Of a DNA stretch of 64,000 nt, positions 24,181 to 33,740 are shown piece by piece. The translations under genes were made by a program, and so were the position numbers. Source of the DNA: Lactococcus ileimucosae (lineage in GTDB: Bacteria > Bacillota > Bacilli > Lactobacillales > Streptococcaceae); contig NZ_CALPDE010000002.1 of NCBI RefSeq assembly GCF_943193185.1, forward strand, positions 1 to 64,000, in the 5' to 3' direction. Within the stretch, counting starts at the first letter, position 1. Every line of letters starts with the position of its first letter. Under the pieces are notes generated by a model. That model was not told the origin of the DNA, did not search any database, and saw nothing but the letters and a program-made list of their open reading frames with translations.

Positions 24181-25338
24181 ATGAAAAATAATTTTAAGCT
24201 GATGGCGACTGCTGCAGCAGGTCTAGAGAGCTTAGTTGCTCGTGAATTACGCAATATGGAAATTGAAAATGTTACGATTGACGATCGTTCGCGTGTCTTT
24301 TTTACAGGAGACGCAAAAACAATTGCCCAAGCGAATATCTGGCTACGCACAGCAGATCGTGTAAAGATTGTTGTAGGTGAATTTAAGGCGCGTACTTTTG
24401 ATGAACTCTTTGAAAATGTCTATGCGCTTGATTGGGAAGATTATATTCCCTTTGGTTCAGCCTTTCCTGTAAGTAAAGCGAAGTCTGTGAAATCAACCTT
24501 ACATAATGAGCCAAGTGTTCAAGGCATCACTAAAAAAGCTATTGTAAAGAAAATGCAAAAGGCCTATCATCGCCCAGAAGGGGTAGCAATACCAGAACAT
24601 GGCGCAAACTTCTCCATTGAGATTGCCCTTCATAAGGACAATGCAACGGTGACGATTGATACCACTGGAGACTCTCTTTTCAAACGGGGTTATCGTGTTG
24701 AAAAGGGGGATGCCCCCTTGAAGGAAAACATGGCAGCAGCGATTATCATGCTGACGAACTGGTTGGCTAATCCAAAACGTATGTTTGTTGATCCTACATG
24801 TGGCTCAGGAACATTTACGATTGAGGCGGCTATGCTGGCACTCAACATGGCACCGGGTGTGAAGCGCAAGTTTTCCTGTGAAGCTTGGCCATGGATGAAG
24901 CCAGAAGTTTTTGAGGAGATACGCCAAGCAGCAAAACAAGCTGTGCGTAAAGACTTGGAACTGGATATTCAAGGTTTTGATATTGATGGTCGGATGGTTG
25001 AGATTGCAAAAAGTAACGCACTTGCAGCAGGACTTGACCATGTGATAAAATATAAGCAAATGCGCCTGCAAGACTTTCATACAGATGCCTTGGACGGGGT
25101 TATCGTTTCTAACCCCCCATATGGTGAGCGTTTAGGCGATGAAGTTTCAGTTGCAGGGCTTTATAAAGAGATGGGAGCAACATTTGCGCCGCTCGAAACT
25201 TGGAGCAAATATATTTTGACAAGTGACATTGCTTTTGAAACACATTATGGTGCCAAGGCAACGAAAAAGCGTAAACTTTATAACGGAACCCTACGTACAG
25301 ACCTGTACCAATATTTTGGAAAAAGGATAAAAAAATAA
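24181..25338 (+). CDS. rlmL: 23S rRNA guanine-N2 methyltransferase, RlmL/YpsC family
   Basis: 385 residues. N-terminal THUMP domain (about 45-160) and a C-terminal SAM-dependent methyltransferase with DPTCGSGTFTIEAA (motif I) and the NPPYGERLG catalytic loop of N2-guanine methylases. It corresponds to the YpsC family of Firmicutes and is shorter than the two-domain E. coli RlmL. AAAGGAAGAA precedes the ATG. The exact target base is inferred from family. Confidence 0.9.
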   Translation: MKNNFKLMATAAAGLESLVARELRNMEIENVTIDDRSRVFFTGDAKTIAQANIWLRTADRVKIVVGEFKARTFDELFENVYALDWEDYIPFGSAFPVSKAKSVKSTLHNEPSVQGITKKAIVKKMQKAYHRPEGVAIPEHGANFSIEIALHKDNATVTIDTTGDSLFKRGYRVEKGDAPLKENMAAAIIMLTNWLANPKRMFVDPTCGSGTFTIEAAMLALNMAPGVKRKFSCEAWPWMKPEVFEEIRQAAKQAVRKDLELDIQGFDIDGRMVEIAKSNALAAGLDHVIKYKQMRLQDFHTDALDGVIVSNPPYGERLGDEVSVAGLYKEMGATFAPLETWSKYILTSDIAFETHYGAKATKKRKLYNGTLRTDLYQYFGKRIKK

Positions 25339-25359
25339 GCAAATGCTATGGAGAGCTAA

Positions 25360-27123
25360 ATGACAGAAGAAAAAGATAAAGATATCAAAAATTCTGGCGA
25401 AAAAGTCTTAAAACTTGGCGATGTCTCGGACTTCACCGTAGGTGAGATTGTGAAAAAAGCAGAAAGAGTAGATAAAGAAAATAGCGAAAGTGAAAGCGTG
25501 CTTGACAAGTATATTCGTCAGCATCGTGGGGAGATAGAAGCTGTTAAAAATCAAGCCTTAGAAAAGTACATTCAAGCAGAACGGAAAAAGATGAGTCAAG
25601 AAGATACGGCTGATCTTAATGATGAGGCATCTGATGCTAAGAAGGAACCAGAAGAACTTTCGAGAGAAACTGAGGAGAGCTCGGAAGAAAGAATCACGGA
25701 GGTAGTTGCTTCTCCTGAAAAAGAGGGTGTGCCTGCTGAGTCTTATCCAGAAGATTTGAACTCTAAGGAAAAAACATCTGAATTTGATGAGGTAGAAGTT
25801 GTTGATGACCTTCCTCCAGTTCTTCCGGCTTCAGATGATAAGTCAGAAACAGAGAAAGGGACGGAAGGAATGACGAAGGGGGACTCTTCAGAACATTCAA
25901 CCCCAACTCTTGCGGAGGAAGAGTCTTCCGCTGAATTGAGCGAATCATCAAGAAAAGCTATTAATGAAGCTTCGCGGGATGCAGTTCCTGAGACAGAAAA
26001 GGTTCGGCCAGTTGAGCAAGGTTCAGTGGCAGGAGAGCCGTTACCGAATCCAACACCAGTTGTAACTGAAAGTGAACCAGCGGGAAGCACAAAAGATACT
26101 CCAGAAAAGAAAAACAACAAAAAACCGCTCATCATTGGTCTTTGTGCATTTGTTCTTTTAGCAGCAGGCGGTGCGGGTTATGCGCTTTATAACCATAACA
26201 ATAATCAAAAAGCGGCAGAACAAGCTGCGGCTGTAAATAAGGAAAATTTGACTGCTTTTAATAAAGCATATGATGAATTCTTTACAGATTCAGACCACCT
26301 TTTATTGAAGAACGCGAACTTTGATCAGTTAGAAAACTTAAAAGAAAAGCTTTCAAAACTAAAAGGTCAGGAGTTTGAGGCGGCTGAGAAGAAAGTGAAC
26401 GAACTCGAAGCACAAATCACTGCAGTAGAAAAAGTCAATGCGCTCTTTAATAAGCCAGTCGTTGTAGATGGCAAGTTGGATGAAACTGCTCAAGTCAAAA
26501 CGGCAGTTGCTCTACCAGCCGTACCAAAGACAGCAAATGAAAGTCTGAATGAGTTGCTCGAAAAGGCGATTAATTTAGCAAAGAAACAGCAAGCTGAAGC
26601 GAAAGCTAAAGAAGAACAAGCTGCAGCTGCAGCTCAAAATAACAGAAACGCCGCTGTGGCTGGTCAGGCAGCAGGGAATTCTAACTCTGCGGTCACTGAA
26701 CCGGCGAACGGATCAGCAAATGCGTCTACACGTCAAACTGAAAATCAAGGAACACAAAGCTCTGCTCCAGCAGGCGGTGTGATGCCGAATGGCGCGCAAA
26801 ATCCAACAGGAGCTACACCGGACAATTCTAACGCGCGTGTTCAGCCTCAACCTAATCTGAACCCTAATGATCCGGCATTCACTTGGAATCCAGGGATTAA
26901 GGATAAAGTCTTGAATATTGCACGACAACGTGGCTATATTTCTGGGAATAATTTTATTCTTTTGCCAGTAGCTATTCACACAATGACTTCAGGATTTATG
27001 GCTGGTCAAGTTGCTGGGTATTACAACCTTTACCGTCCAGATGGCAGCTATTTGCTGACAATCAATGCCAAGACAGGCTATTTCTTTGGAAATGGGAAAG
27101 GTTTGCCTACTGATTTTGGATAA
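25360..27123 (+). CDS. mapZ: MapZ-like division-site positioning protein
   Basis: 587 residues. Cytoplasmic acidic N-terminus with the conserved start (LGDVSDFTVGEIVKKAERV), a long Glu/Ser-rich linker, one transmembrane helix at about residues 255-277 (PLIIGLCAFVLLAAGGAGY), and an extracellular part with helical repeats, an Ala/Asn-rich spacer and a conserved C-terminal domain from about residue 505. MapZ marks future division sites in streptococci, binding FtsZ inside and peptidoglycan outside. The position after gpsB-rnpB-rlmL is the expected one. Confidence 0.9.
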   Translation: MTEEKDKDIKNSGEKVLKLGDVSDFTVGEIVKKAERVDKENSESESVLDKYIRQHRGEIEAVKNQALEKYIQAERKKMSQEDTADLNDEASDAKKEPEELSRETEESSEERITEVVASPEKEGVPAESYPEDLNSKEKTSEFDEVEVVDDLPPVLPASDDKSETEKGTEGMTKGDSSEHSTPTLAEEESSAELSESSRKAINEASRDAVPETEKVRPVEQGSVAGEPLPNPTPVVTESEPAGSTKDTPEKKNNKKPLIIGLCAFVLLAAGGAGYALYNHNNNQKAAEQAAAVNKENLTAFNKAYDEFFTDSDHLLLKNANFDQLENLKEKLSKLKGQEFEAAEKKVNELEAQITAVEKVNALFNKPVVVDGKLDETAQVKTAVALPAVPKTANESLNELLEKAINLAKKQQAEAKAKEEQAAAAAQNNRNAAVAGQAAGNSNSAVTEPANGSANASTRQTENQGTQSSAPAGGVMPNGAQNPTGATPDNSNARVQPQPNLNPNDPAFTWNPGIKDKVLNIARQRGYISGNNFILLPVAIHTMTSGFMAGQVAGYYNLYRPDGSYLLTINAKTGYFFGNGKGLPTDFG

Positions 27124-27128
27124 AAAAT

Positions 27129-27167
27129 AAAGACTTCTTTGTTCCTATGAACAGAGAAGCTTTTTTT
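27129..27167 (+). terminator. Terminator of mapZ
   Basis: AAGACTTCTTTGTTC pairs with GAACAGAGAAGCTTT around CTAT, with G-T pairs and one mismatch, followed by T residues. Confidence 0.85.
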
Positions 27168-27526
27168 GAATTTAGCTATAGCCATAGGAAAGACACATGA
27201 CGCCTGCTGTTCTTAAAAGAAATCGGTTTGGATTACCCGTATCAAAAGATCGAGAAATTTTATACTGCTGCCATGACCTAAAAGCTTTAAAAATGCTTGA
27301 AAGCATCCAGAAGTCCTCTAGTGGCACAAGGAAGATAACTCATAAACCTAATTCAGAAAAGCTTAAACATTGCCGTGCCCTGCAGCCGCTTTCCAAAAAT
27401 TTGAGCAGCCATTTGCAAGCAGTTCGGGGAAAATATCGGAATGCTAACAAGAATTTTCATAGACGACGTGCTGTTTCATTTAATTATGGGCTGAAAATAA
27501 GATATAATATGTAAAAATACTTCAAG
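27168..27526. other. Intergenic stretch between mapZ and the arsC-like gene
   Basis: A 105-codon frame (27197-27514) is open, but it lacks a ribosome binding site and its composition is Ser/Arg/Asn-rich without family features, so it is judged non-coding. AAGGAGG at 27525-27531 belongs to the next gene. Nothing else is seen. Confidence 0.5.
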
Positions 27527-27536
27527 GAGGCTTGCT

Positions 27537-27926
27537 ATGCTCAAAATCGCATTCGTCTGTGTGCATAATTCATGCCGTTCACAAATTGCAGAAGCTCTGG
27601 GGAAAAAATTTGCCGGGGATAAGTTTGAGTTTTATTCTGCAGGTACTGAGACAAAGCCTCAAATTAATCAAGATGCTGTCCGCTTGATGAAAGAAATCTA
27701 TGGCATAGATATGGAAAAAACACAAGAATCTAAGCTATTAAGCGCTATTCCACCTGTAGATATTGTGATTACAATGGGGTGTAATGTTGACTGTCCCTAT
27801 CTTCCTTGCAAATATAGAGAAGATTGGGGCTTAGAGGATCCAACAGGTCAAGGTGATGAAGCTTTCAAAGCTACGATCCAGCGGATTGAAGAAAAGATAA
27901 TAGAGTTGGCGCATCGGAAATTTTAA
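27537..27926 (+). CDS. arsC: Low-molecular-weight phosphatase/arsenate reductase family protein
   Basis: 129 residues with the P-loop CVHNSCRSQ (residues 8-16), the thioredoxin-coupled ArsC pattern, the redox cysteines in MGCNVDCPYLPC and the DPTGQGD general-acid segment. It reduces arsenate to arsenite using thioredoxin in the pI258-type mechanism. It stands alone, without ArsB or an ArsR repressor next to it. Strong SD AAGGAGG. The alternative, a protein tyrosine phosphatase, is less likely given the additional cysteines. Confidence 0.82.
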   Translation: MLKIAFVCVHNSCRSQIAEALGKKFAGDKFEFYSAGTETKPQINQDAVRLMKEIYGIDMEKTQESKLLSAIPPVDIVITMGCNVDCPYLPCKYREDWGLEDPTGQGDEAFKATIQRIEEKIIELAHRKF

Positions 27927-27934
27927 GGGAAAAC

Positions 27935-27978
27935 AAAAAAGCATCCTTAAGCTTGACAGGCATGTTAAGGTGCTTTTC
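27935..27978. terminator. Terminator between arsC and pepQ
   Basis: AAAAAAGCATCCTTAA pairs with TTAAGGTGCTTTT around a GC-containing loop. It is usable from both converging genes. Confidence 0.75.
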
Positions 27979-27995
27979 TCATGCATGAGTGATTT

Positions 27996-29081
27996 TTAGA
28001 AAATCATCAATTCTTTATTTGTTTGAGTTAAAGGCTCGCAACCCGTTTTAGTGACATAGAGACAGTCCTCGATACGTACGCCGACTTTACCCGGGATGTA
28101 AATTCCTGGTTCATCAGAGAAGCACATGCCTTCCTCAATGATGATGTCCTCAGAACCACCAATTGATGGGAATTCGTGAACGTCCATACCGATACCATGA
28201 CCAAGACGGTGTACAAAGTACTCCCCATAACCAGCTTTGGTAATCACATCACGGGCTACTTTATCAATTTCGAGCGCAGATACTCCAGGTTTTACGAAAT
28301 CCATAGCTGCCAGTTGTGCTTCAAGAACGATTTTGTGGATATCTGCATCAAAATCAGAAGGTTTACCGATAGAGATTGTACGTGTTGCATCTGAAGCATA
28401 ACCGTTTTTCATCACACCAAGGTCAAAGAGCAAGAGTTTATTGTCTTGGATTTTGACATCCTCTGGCATTCCGTGAGGATTGGCTGCACGAGCACCTGAA
28501 AGGACGATTGTTTCAAAGCTCATCTGTGGCACGCCCATGCGTTTCATTTCGTATTCAATTTTGGCAGCAACATCTGTTTCCGTGCGGTCAGAATTTGCAT
28601 ATTCAAAGCCAATTTCGAAACATTTGTCCGCGTACTCGCCAGAAACTTTCATTTTTTCGATTTCATCGGCAGATTTGATCAAACGCATCCGTTCTACCAG
28701 TGGTGTCAAGTTAACGAATGCAACACCAGAAAATTGTGATTTGAGTCCTTCCGTTTTTGACAAGGGGATATCAGAAAATTCCACCGCAATTTTTTTGATA
28801 TTTCTTGAGCCCAGATGCTCTTTAATAACAGCCCATGGATTTTGTGAATCTTCATAGCCAAAGATATCAAATCCAGTCGTGTTTTCTTTAGCTTTTTCTA
28901 CTTCCAAAGCCGGTGTGAAAAGTGAAGGTGCTTTATCAGGGAAAACCATCAAACCAGCGATACGTTCGTGCGGATCAATAGCAAGACCTGTCAAGTAGTT
29001 CAAGGTCGTAGGATTGGTAATGAAAGTCATGTCAACTTCATTTTCGCTCAGAAAATTAGAGATACGTTCAATTTTGCTCAT
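27996..29081 (-). CDS. pepQ: Xaa-Pro dipeptidase
   Basis: 361 residues from ATG 29081 behind AAAGGTGG; a GTG three codons earlier is not needed. Pita-bread M24 metallopeptidase: the metal ligands are in [18 protein letters not shown] (two Asp), [13 protein letters not shown] (His), DEPGIYI (Glu) and GVRIED (Glu). It cleaves Xaa-Pro dipeptides from casein or other peptides. It is divergent from ccpA, the classic lactic-acid-bacterial arrangement. Confidence 0.95.
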   Translation of the reverse strand: MSKIERISNFLSENEVDMTFITNPTTLNYLTGLAIDPHERIAGLMVFPDKAPSLFTPALEVEKAKENTTGFDIFGYEDSQNPWAVIKEHLGSRNIKKIAVEFSDIPLSKTEGLKSQFSGVAFVNLTPLVERMRLIKSADEIEKMKVSGEYADKCFEIGFEYANSDRTETDVAAKIEYEMKRMGVPQMSFETIVLSGARAANPHGMPEDVKIQDNKLLLFDLGVMKNGYASDATRTISIGKPSDFDADIHKIVLEAQLAAMDFVKPGVSALEIDKVARDVITKAGYGEYFVHRLGHGIGMDVHEFPSIGGSEDIIIEEGMCFSDEPGIYIPGKVGVRIEDCLYVTKTGCEPLTQTNKELMIF

Positions 29082-29176
29082 AGTATCCACCTTTCTATTA
29101 ATTATTATCTCTATTGTACGCTAAATCTAAAAAAAAAGCATGCTTTAAATTAAGGAAATTGTAATACTTAAAATTA

Positions 29177-29205
29177 TTGAAACGGTTTTCAAAAAATGCT
29201 ATAAT
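29177..29205 (+). promoter_or_regulatory. ccpA promoter with overlapping cre site
   Basis: TTGAAA and TATAAT are separated by 17 nt, with TGC before the -10. A catabolite-responsive element, TGAAACGGTTTTCA (29178-29191), matches the consensus TGWNANCGNTNWCA and overlaps the -35. CcpA would therefore repress its own promoter, and the site could also affect divergent pepQ. Confidence 0.82.
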
Positions 29206-29282
29206 TAAATTTGGGAAAAGTTTTCATAAATATTAAAAAATATAAAAACAGGTAAGATTATTAAAATTGAGGTTTTAAAAGA

Positions 29283-30284
29283 ATGGAAGAATCAACAACA
29301 ACAATTTATGACGTTGCTCGAGTTGCTGGGGTATCAATGGCTACCGTAAGTCGGGTGGTTAATGGTAATGCGAACGTCAAAGAGAAAACACGCCAGAAAG
29401 TTCTAGATGCAATTGAAGAACTGGACTATCGTCCTAACGCAGTTGCCCGTGGTCTTGCAAGTAAACGCACAACGACAGTTGGGGTTGTCCTCCCAACGAT
29501 TACGTTACCGTATTTTGCAGAGATTGCGCGAGGAATTGATGACATTGCATCAATGTATCAATACAATGTCATTCTGGCCAACAGTGATGGAGAGGAAGAA
29601 AAAGAACTAAAAGTTATTGAGAGTCTCTTTTCTAAGCAAGTTGACGGTATTGTTTATATGGGAAGCTTCATGACTGAGAAAGTGCGGAAGCAACTCCAAT
29701 CAACACGTACCCCTATTGTCTTAGCTGGGATGATTGATGTGGATAAGCGAATGTCGTCAGTAAACATTGACTATCGTCTCGCCGCTCATCAAACGACTTC
29801 TGAATTGATCCAAAATAATAAGCGTATCGCTTTTGTTTCAGGTTCTTTAGAAGAAGCTGAAAACACGGAACGTATGGTGGGCTACCAAGAAGCTCTAGAG
29901 GAAGCAGGGTTAAAATTTGACGAATCTCTTGTTTTTGAAGGGAACTATAGCTTTGAAAATGGGCTTGCTTTGGCTGAACAAATGCTGTCTAAAAAGATTG
30001 ATGCAGCAATTGTATCTTATGACACTGTGGCAGTAGGTTTGCTTAATGCTTTGCTTGCTAAAGGGGTAAAAGTTCCGGAAGACTTCGAGATTATTTCTGG
30101 TTCAAACAGCCCAATCACAGCCTATATGTATCCAGGCTTAACTTCCGTGAACCAGCCTCTATATGATATCGGTGCGGTTTCTATGCGTTTGTTGACAAAA
30201 TTAATGCATAAAGAAGAAATTGAAGAAAATCAATTGCTCCTCGCTCACCAAATCATTAAGCGTGGTTCTACAAAGCAAAAGTGA
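29283..30284 (+). CDS. ccpA: Catabolite control protein A
   Basis: 333 residues, LacI/GalR family. The helix-turn-helix and hinge are visible in TIYDVARVAGVSMATVSRVVN and YRPNAVARGLASKRTTTVG, followed by a periplasmic-binding-protein-like effector domain. CcpA with HPr-Ser-P binds cre sites to control carbon metabolism. A start at 29283 is supported by the family N-terminus. A cre site in its own promoter suggests autoregulation. Confidence 0.96.
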   Translation: MEESTTTIYDVARVAGVSMATVSRVVNGNANVKEKTRQKVLDAIEELDYRPNAVARGLASKRTTTVGVVLPTITLPYFAEIARGIDDIASMYQYNVILANSDGEEEKELKVIESLFSKQVDGIVYMGSFMTEKVRKQLQSTRTPIVLAGMIDVDKRMSSVNIDYRLAAHQTTSELIQNNKRIAFVSGSLEEAENTERMVGYQEALEEAGLKFDESLVFEGNYSFENGLALAEQMLSKKIDAAIVSYDTVAVGLLNALLAKGVKVPEDFEIISGSNSPITAYMYPGLTSVNQPLYDIGAVSMRLLTKLMHKEEIEENQLLLAHQIIKRGSTKQK

Positions 30285-30304
30285 AAAGGATAGGACAAGA
30301 AACG

Positions 30305-30349
30305 AAATCGTTCAAGGGACACTAGAGAGTGTTGTCTTGAACGATTTTT
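30305..30349 (+). terminator. Terminator of ccpA
   Basis: AAATCGTTCAAG pairs perfectly with CTTGAACGATTT; CACT/AGTG extends the stem inside. T run at the end. Confidence 0.92.
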
Positions 30350-30534
30350 CTATATGGGGTTTTAGTTCCTAGGCCTTCTGAAACTTTATCAACTCCTGTG
30401 ATTGAACCTAATATGATGAAGCAAAAAGATTAAACTCGGAGATTCAGCAAAATTTGTGTCTTCTTGATGCTTTGGAAGAACGAAACGGTATTAAGCGAGA
30501 AAGCACTCAATTGCAAAGCTAAACGAACATTTAT
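30350..30534. other. Intergenic stretch between ccpA and csp
   Basis: It contains a 36-codon open stretch without start (30412-30522), reading like the end of a helical protein. No promoter or binding site is associated with it. Confidence 0.4.
30412..30522 (+). pseudogene. Possible gene remnant (helical C-terminal fragment)
   Basis: Reads YDEAKRLNSEIQQNLCLLDA... to ...STQLQS and stops. There is no start codon and no ribosome binding site, and the preceding codon in frame is a stop. The heptad-like composition looks protein-derived, but 36 codons could be chance. Confidence 0.2.
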
Positions 30535-30563
30535 TTGACTTTCACCCAAAAGCATGATACCAT
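30535..30563 (+). promoter_or_regulatory. Promoter of the cold-shock protein gene
   Basis: TTGACT and TACCAT are separated by 17 nt, with TGA before the -10. The resulting 5' UTR is about 80 nt, as is usual for csp mRNAs. Confidence 0.7.
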
Positions 30564-30650
30564 AGAGAAGTAAATTTAGTCTAAGTTATATATTTTATAT
30601 GTTTTCTTTCACACAATGATTTACAAATTTGACGAAAGGAAATGTATACT

Positions 30651-30851
30651 ATGACAAAAGGAACTGTAAAATGGTTTAACGACTCTAAAGGTTTTGGCTT
30701 TATCACTGCTGAGGATGGTACTGATGTGTTTGCACACTTTACACAAATCCAAAGTGATGGTTTCAGAAAACTGGAAGAAGGCGAAAAAGTTGCCTTTGAT
30801 ATTGAGCAAGGTCAACGTGGCCCTCAAGCATCAAACATTATTAAAGGATAA
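30651..30851 (+). CDS. Cold-shock protein, CspA family
   Basis: 66 residues from ATG 30651 (AAAGGAAA upstream); an ATG three codons earlier is poorly placed. Single OB-fold cold-shock domain with RNP1 KGFGFI and RNP2 VFAHF, starting [16 protein letters not shown]-binding chaperone. A long leader suggests post-transcriptional control by temperature. Confidence 0.95.
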   Translation: MTKGTVKWFNDSKGFGFITAEDGTDVFAHFTQIQSDGFRKLEEGEKVAFDIEQGQRGPQASNIIKG

Positions 30852-30855
30852 GTAC

Positions 30856-30880
30856 AGGCACTCTTAAGGAGTGCTTTTTT
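30856..30880 (+). terminator. Terminator of csp
   Basis: GCACTC pairs perfectly with GAGTGC around TTAAG, followed by six T residues. Confidence 0.88.
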
Positions 30881-31044
30881 TACGCGCTGGAGAGGAATAA
30901 TAGTTTTTGACAGAGGCGAAATCAGTGCATCTAAAGAGTGACTTGAAGCGCAGCCAACCATCCATTGTTCGGGAAGAAGCTGGCGAGATTAAAGGTTCAA
31001 AGAAGGTGCAAAATCTAGCTCCTACATGTGCAATAGGGTTACAT

Positions 31045-31073
31045 TTGGTAAGACTAGCAAGATGTGCTAAACT
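31045..31073 (+). promoter_or_regulatory. Promoter of aroD, leaderless arrangement
   Basis: TTGGTA and TAAACT are separated by 17 nt, with TGC before the -10. The -10 ends 7 nt before the aroD ATG, so transcription should start at or next to the A of ATG. Confidence 0.55.
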
Positions 31074-31080
31074 TAAAAGT

Positions 31081-31770
31081 ATGAGGAAAACGAAAATTGT
31101 GGTGCCTGTTCTTCCGACAAATATAGCAGAAGTACAGGCCTTGGATGTAGAAAAATACAGTGCAGCCGATATTATTGAATGGCGTGCTGATTTTTTGGGA
31201 AATACGGCCGTGATTTTAGAAGCTGCCCCCTTAATATTTGAAAAGTTTAAGGGGTTTCCGCTTCTTTTTACTGTACGCACAGCAAATGAAGGTGGAAAAC
31301 TATCCATTTCTAAAAAAGATTATGTCGCCCTTTTGCAGGAAATAGCTAAATTTGATCCTGCTTATATTGACCTTGAATATTTTTCCTACCGTAAAGCTTT
31401 GCCACAACTTCTTGATTTAAAAGAAAAAATTGTACTTTCTTACCATAATTTTTCTGAGTCTCCGACAGATTTGACAGGCAGAATAATGAAAATGCACAAA
31501 GAAGGGACAGCATTCGTAAAAGTTGCCATTATGGCACAGCGGGAATGTGATGTTTTAGACCTTTTACAGATTACACGAGATTTTACTGTAGAGTTTGGTC
31601 AAAAATTTATCAGTATCGCCATGGGAGAGATGGGCAAATTGACGCGGGTCTCTGGTGGCTTAACAGGTTCCTTGTGGACTTTTGCGCCGCTTGAAAAGGA
31701 AGCAGGGAGTGCTCCTGGACAAATCGCATTGCCTCAAATGCTGGATATCCTCAATGCCTTAGAGGAGTAA
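31081..31770 (+). CDS. aroD: 3-dehydroquinate dehydratase, type I
   Basis: 229 residues from ATG 31081. The reading frame is open 58 codons further upstream, but that part has no family similarity and contains the promoter. Type I (Schiff-base) enzyme of the shikimate pathway: EWRADFL, the catalytic His in LSYHNF and Lys in AFVKVAIMA are visible, as is IAMGEMGKLTRV near the C-terminus. There is no ribosome binding site before the ATG, consistent with a leaderless mRNA. Confidence 0.9.
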   Translation: MRKTKIVVPVLPTNIAEVQALDVEKYSAADIIEWRADFLGNTAVILEAAPLIFEKFKGFPLLFTVRTANEGGKLSISKKDYVALLQEIAKFDPAYIDLEYFSYRKALPQLLDLKEKIVLSYHNFSESPTDLTGRIMKMHKEGTAFVKVAIMAQRECDVLDLLQITRDFTVEFGQKFISIAMGEMGKLTRVSGGLTGSLWTFAPLEKEAGSAPGQIALPQMLDILNALEE

Positions 31771-31843
31771 TATTCGGTTTTTCCACATATTAAGTCAATA
31801 AAACAAGAATATTTAAGAATTTCCCGAAAAAATTCAGCCAAAA

Positions 31844-31852
31844 TGGTATAAT
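31844..31852 (+). promoter_or_regulatory. Extended -10 promoter of purB
   Basis: TGGTATAAT lies 29 nt before the purB ATG. The -35 region is weak. No PurBox was recognised close by. Confidence 0.5.
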
Positions 31853-31881
31853 TTATAGTAAGTTAGAAATTTGGAGGAACT

Positions 31882-33177
31882 ATGGTTATCAATCGTTACA
31901 GTCGTCCAGAAATGGCGGCAATCTGGTCAGAGGAAAACAAGTACAGAGCATGGCTTGAAGTAGAAATTCTCGCAGATGAAGCTTGGGCTGAGCTTGGTGA
32001 AATTCCAGCTGAAGATGTGAAAAAAATCCGGGAAAATGCGAGTTTTGATGTCGAGCGCATTTTAGAAATCGAAAAAGAGACACGCCATGATGTGGTAGCC
32101 TTTACGCGTGCCGTTTCAGAAACGCTTGGTGAAGAAAGAAAGTGGGTCCATTATGGACTGACGTCGACAGATGTTGTTGATACTGCCTATGGTTATCTCT
32201 ACAAGCAAGCCAACGATATTATTCGCCGTGATTTGGCTCACTTTTTGGAAATCATCGCCGATAAAGCACGTGAACACAAATATACAGTATGTATGGGACG
32301 TACGCACGGTGTACATGCAGAACCAACAACTTTTGGTCTCAAATTAGCAACGTGGTACTCAGAAATGAAGCGTAATATAGAGCGTTTTGAGCATGCTGCT
32401 AAGGGTGTCGAAGCAGGGAAAATTTCAGGTGCTGTGGGAACCTTTGCCAATATTCCGCCTTTTGTTGAAGAGTATGTATGTGGCAAACTTGGAATTCGGC
32501 CACAAGAGATTTCGACACAAGTCTTGCCACGAGATTTACATGCCGAGTATTTCAGTGCCTTAGCGCTTATCGCAACCTCTATTGAACGTATGGCGACAGA
32601 AATCCGTGGCTTACAAAAATCAGAACAACGCGAAGTAGAAGAGTTCTTTGCTAAAGGACAAAAAGGAAGCTCGGCTATGCCACATAAACGTAACCCTATC
32701 GGCTCGGAAAACATGACCGGTCTGGCGCGTGTTATTCGAGGACATGCCGTTACAGCTATGGAAGATGTGGTTTTGTGGCATGAACGTGATATTTCACACA
32801 GTTCTGCAGAACGCATCATCGCACCAGATACCACAGAATTGATCAACTATATGCTGAACCGCTTTGGCAATATTGTAAAAAATCTGACTGTTTTCCCCGA
32901 AAATATGAAACGTAATATGGATGCGACCTTTGGCTTGATTTACAGCCAGCATGTGATGCTCATGTTGATTGAAAAGGGGATGACACGTGAAGAAGCTTAT
33001 GATTTGGTGCAACCACTGACTGCGAAAGCATGGGATGAGCAAATCATGTTCCGGCCACTTGTGGAAAATAATGAAAAGATTCGTGAAAAACTTACAGAGG
33101 AAGATATTGATGCTGCCTTTGATTATAACTATCACTTGTCACGTGTAGACGTAATCTTTGAACGTTTAGGTTTGTAA
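31882..33177 (+). CDS. purB: Adenylosuccinate lyase
   Basis: 431 residues, fumarase/aspartase superfamily. The signature [15 protein letters not shown] is at about residues 263-277, with [23 protein letters not shown] and [14 protein letters not shown] earlier. It acts twice in purine synthesis, on SAICAR and adenylosuccinate. SD GGAGG before the ATG. Single-gene unit here. Confidence 0.97.
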   Translation: MVINRYSRPEMAAIWSEENKYRAWLEVEILADEAWAELGEIPAEDVKKIRENASFDVERILEIEKETRHDVVAFTRAVSETLGEERKWVHYGLTSTDVVDTAYGYLYKQANDIIRRDLAHFLEIIADKAREHKYTVCMGRTHGVHAEPTTFGLKLATWYSEMKRNIERFEHAAKGVEAGKISGAVGTFANIPPFVEEYVCGKLGIRPQEISTQVLPRDLHAEYFSALALIATSIERMATEIRGLQKSEQREVEEFFAKGQKGSSAMPHKRNPIGSENMTGLARVIRGHAVTAMEDVVLWHERDISHSSAERIIAPDTTELINYMLNRFGNIVKNLTVFPENMKRNMDATFGLIYSQHVMLMLIEKGMTREEAYDLVQPLTAKAWDEQIMFRPLVENNEKIREKLTEEDIDAAFDYNYHLSRVDVIFERLGL

Positions 33178-33229
33178 ATGCCTTTCAGAACTTCAGTGCT
33201 ATAAAAATAGCTTATATAAGGAGACGATA

Positions 33230-33610
33230 ATGACAGTAGAAGATTACTATGCCACCTTGGACTCTAGCCAAGACCCACATGTTTTAGCTCTGAGAAAGTT
33301 GATTATGGAGAATGCTCAGGTTGAGGAGCTTATCGCCTGGTCCATGCCGACTTTCAAGCTCAAAGCTACGGGGAAAAATTTCCTATCCATCAAAGCAACC
33401 AAAAAGTTCGTCTCCTTATATATTTTTCAGGACAAGGGTGGCGCTTCTGCCCAGCAGGAAATTATTTTCGATACTTTCAAAGATTATGCGCCCTCTACTG
33501 GCGGCGGAGGTCAGATGATTACTGTTCGTTTTGACTATAAGAAAGACCTGCCTGAGCAATTGCTGAAAGACTTTATTCAATTTCAAGTGAAGGCAGTAAC
33601 AGAAAAATGA
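33230..33610 (+). CDS. DUF1801 family protein (YdhG-like)
   Basis: 126 residues, single domain: W-SMPTFK and FLSIKATKKFVSLYI are typical of DUF1801/YdhG proteins, sometimes called iron chaperone-like on the basis of a frataxin-like fold. The biochemical role is unproven. SD AAGGAG. It lies 52 nt after purB without a terminator between, so partial co-transcription is possible. Confidence 0.8.
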   Translation: MTVEDYYATLDSSQDPHVLALRKLIMENAQVEELIAWSMPTFKLKATGKNFLSIKATKKFVSLYIFQDKGGASAQQEIIFDTFKDYAPSTGGGGQMITVRFDYKKDLPEQLLKDFIQFQVKAVTEK

Positions 33611-33740
33611 ATGTTTAAAATGGACTTTAGGTTCATTTTTTTATTTGGAAAAGTAACTCATAATTAGTCCATTGATTTATTTCAGATTAAAATTTAGAAG
33701 GATAGAAACTCTACATTTCTATCTTTATAACAATTCAGTA

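Noticed and set aside
27197-27514. 105-codon plus-strand reading frame between mapZ and arsC
   Set aside because: No ribosome binding site, unusual composition and no recognisable domain; it runs into the promoter region of arsC.
30907-31080. 58-codon N-terminal extension of aroD
   Set aside because: It does not resemble dehydroquinase sequence and contains the likely promoter; ATG 31081 gives the family length.
33230-33610. DUF1801 gene as a purB-linked purine gene
   Set aside because: It follows purB closely but has no relation to purine enzymes; the closeness is most likely incidental.
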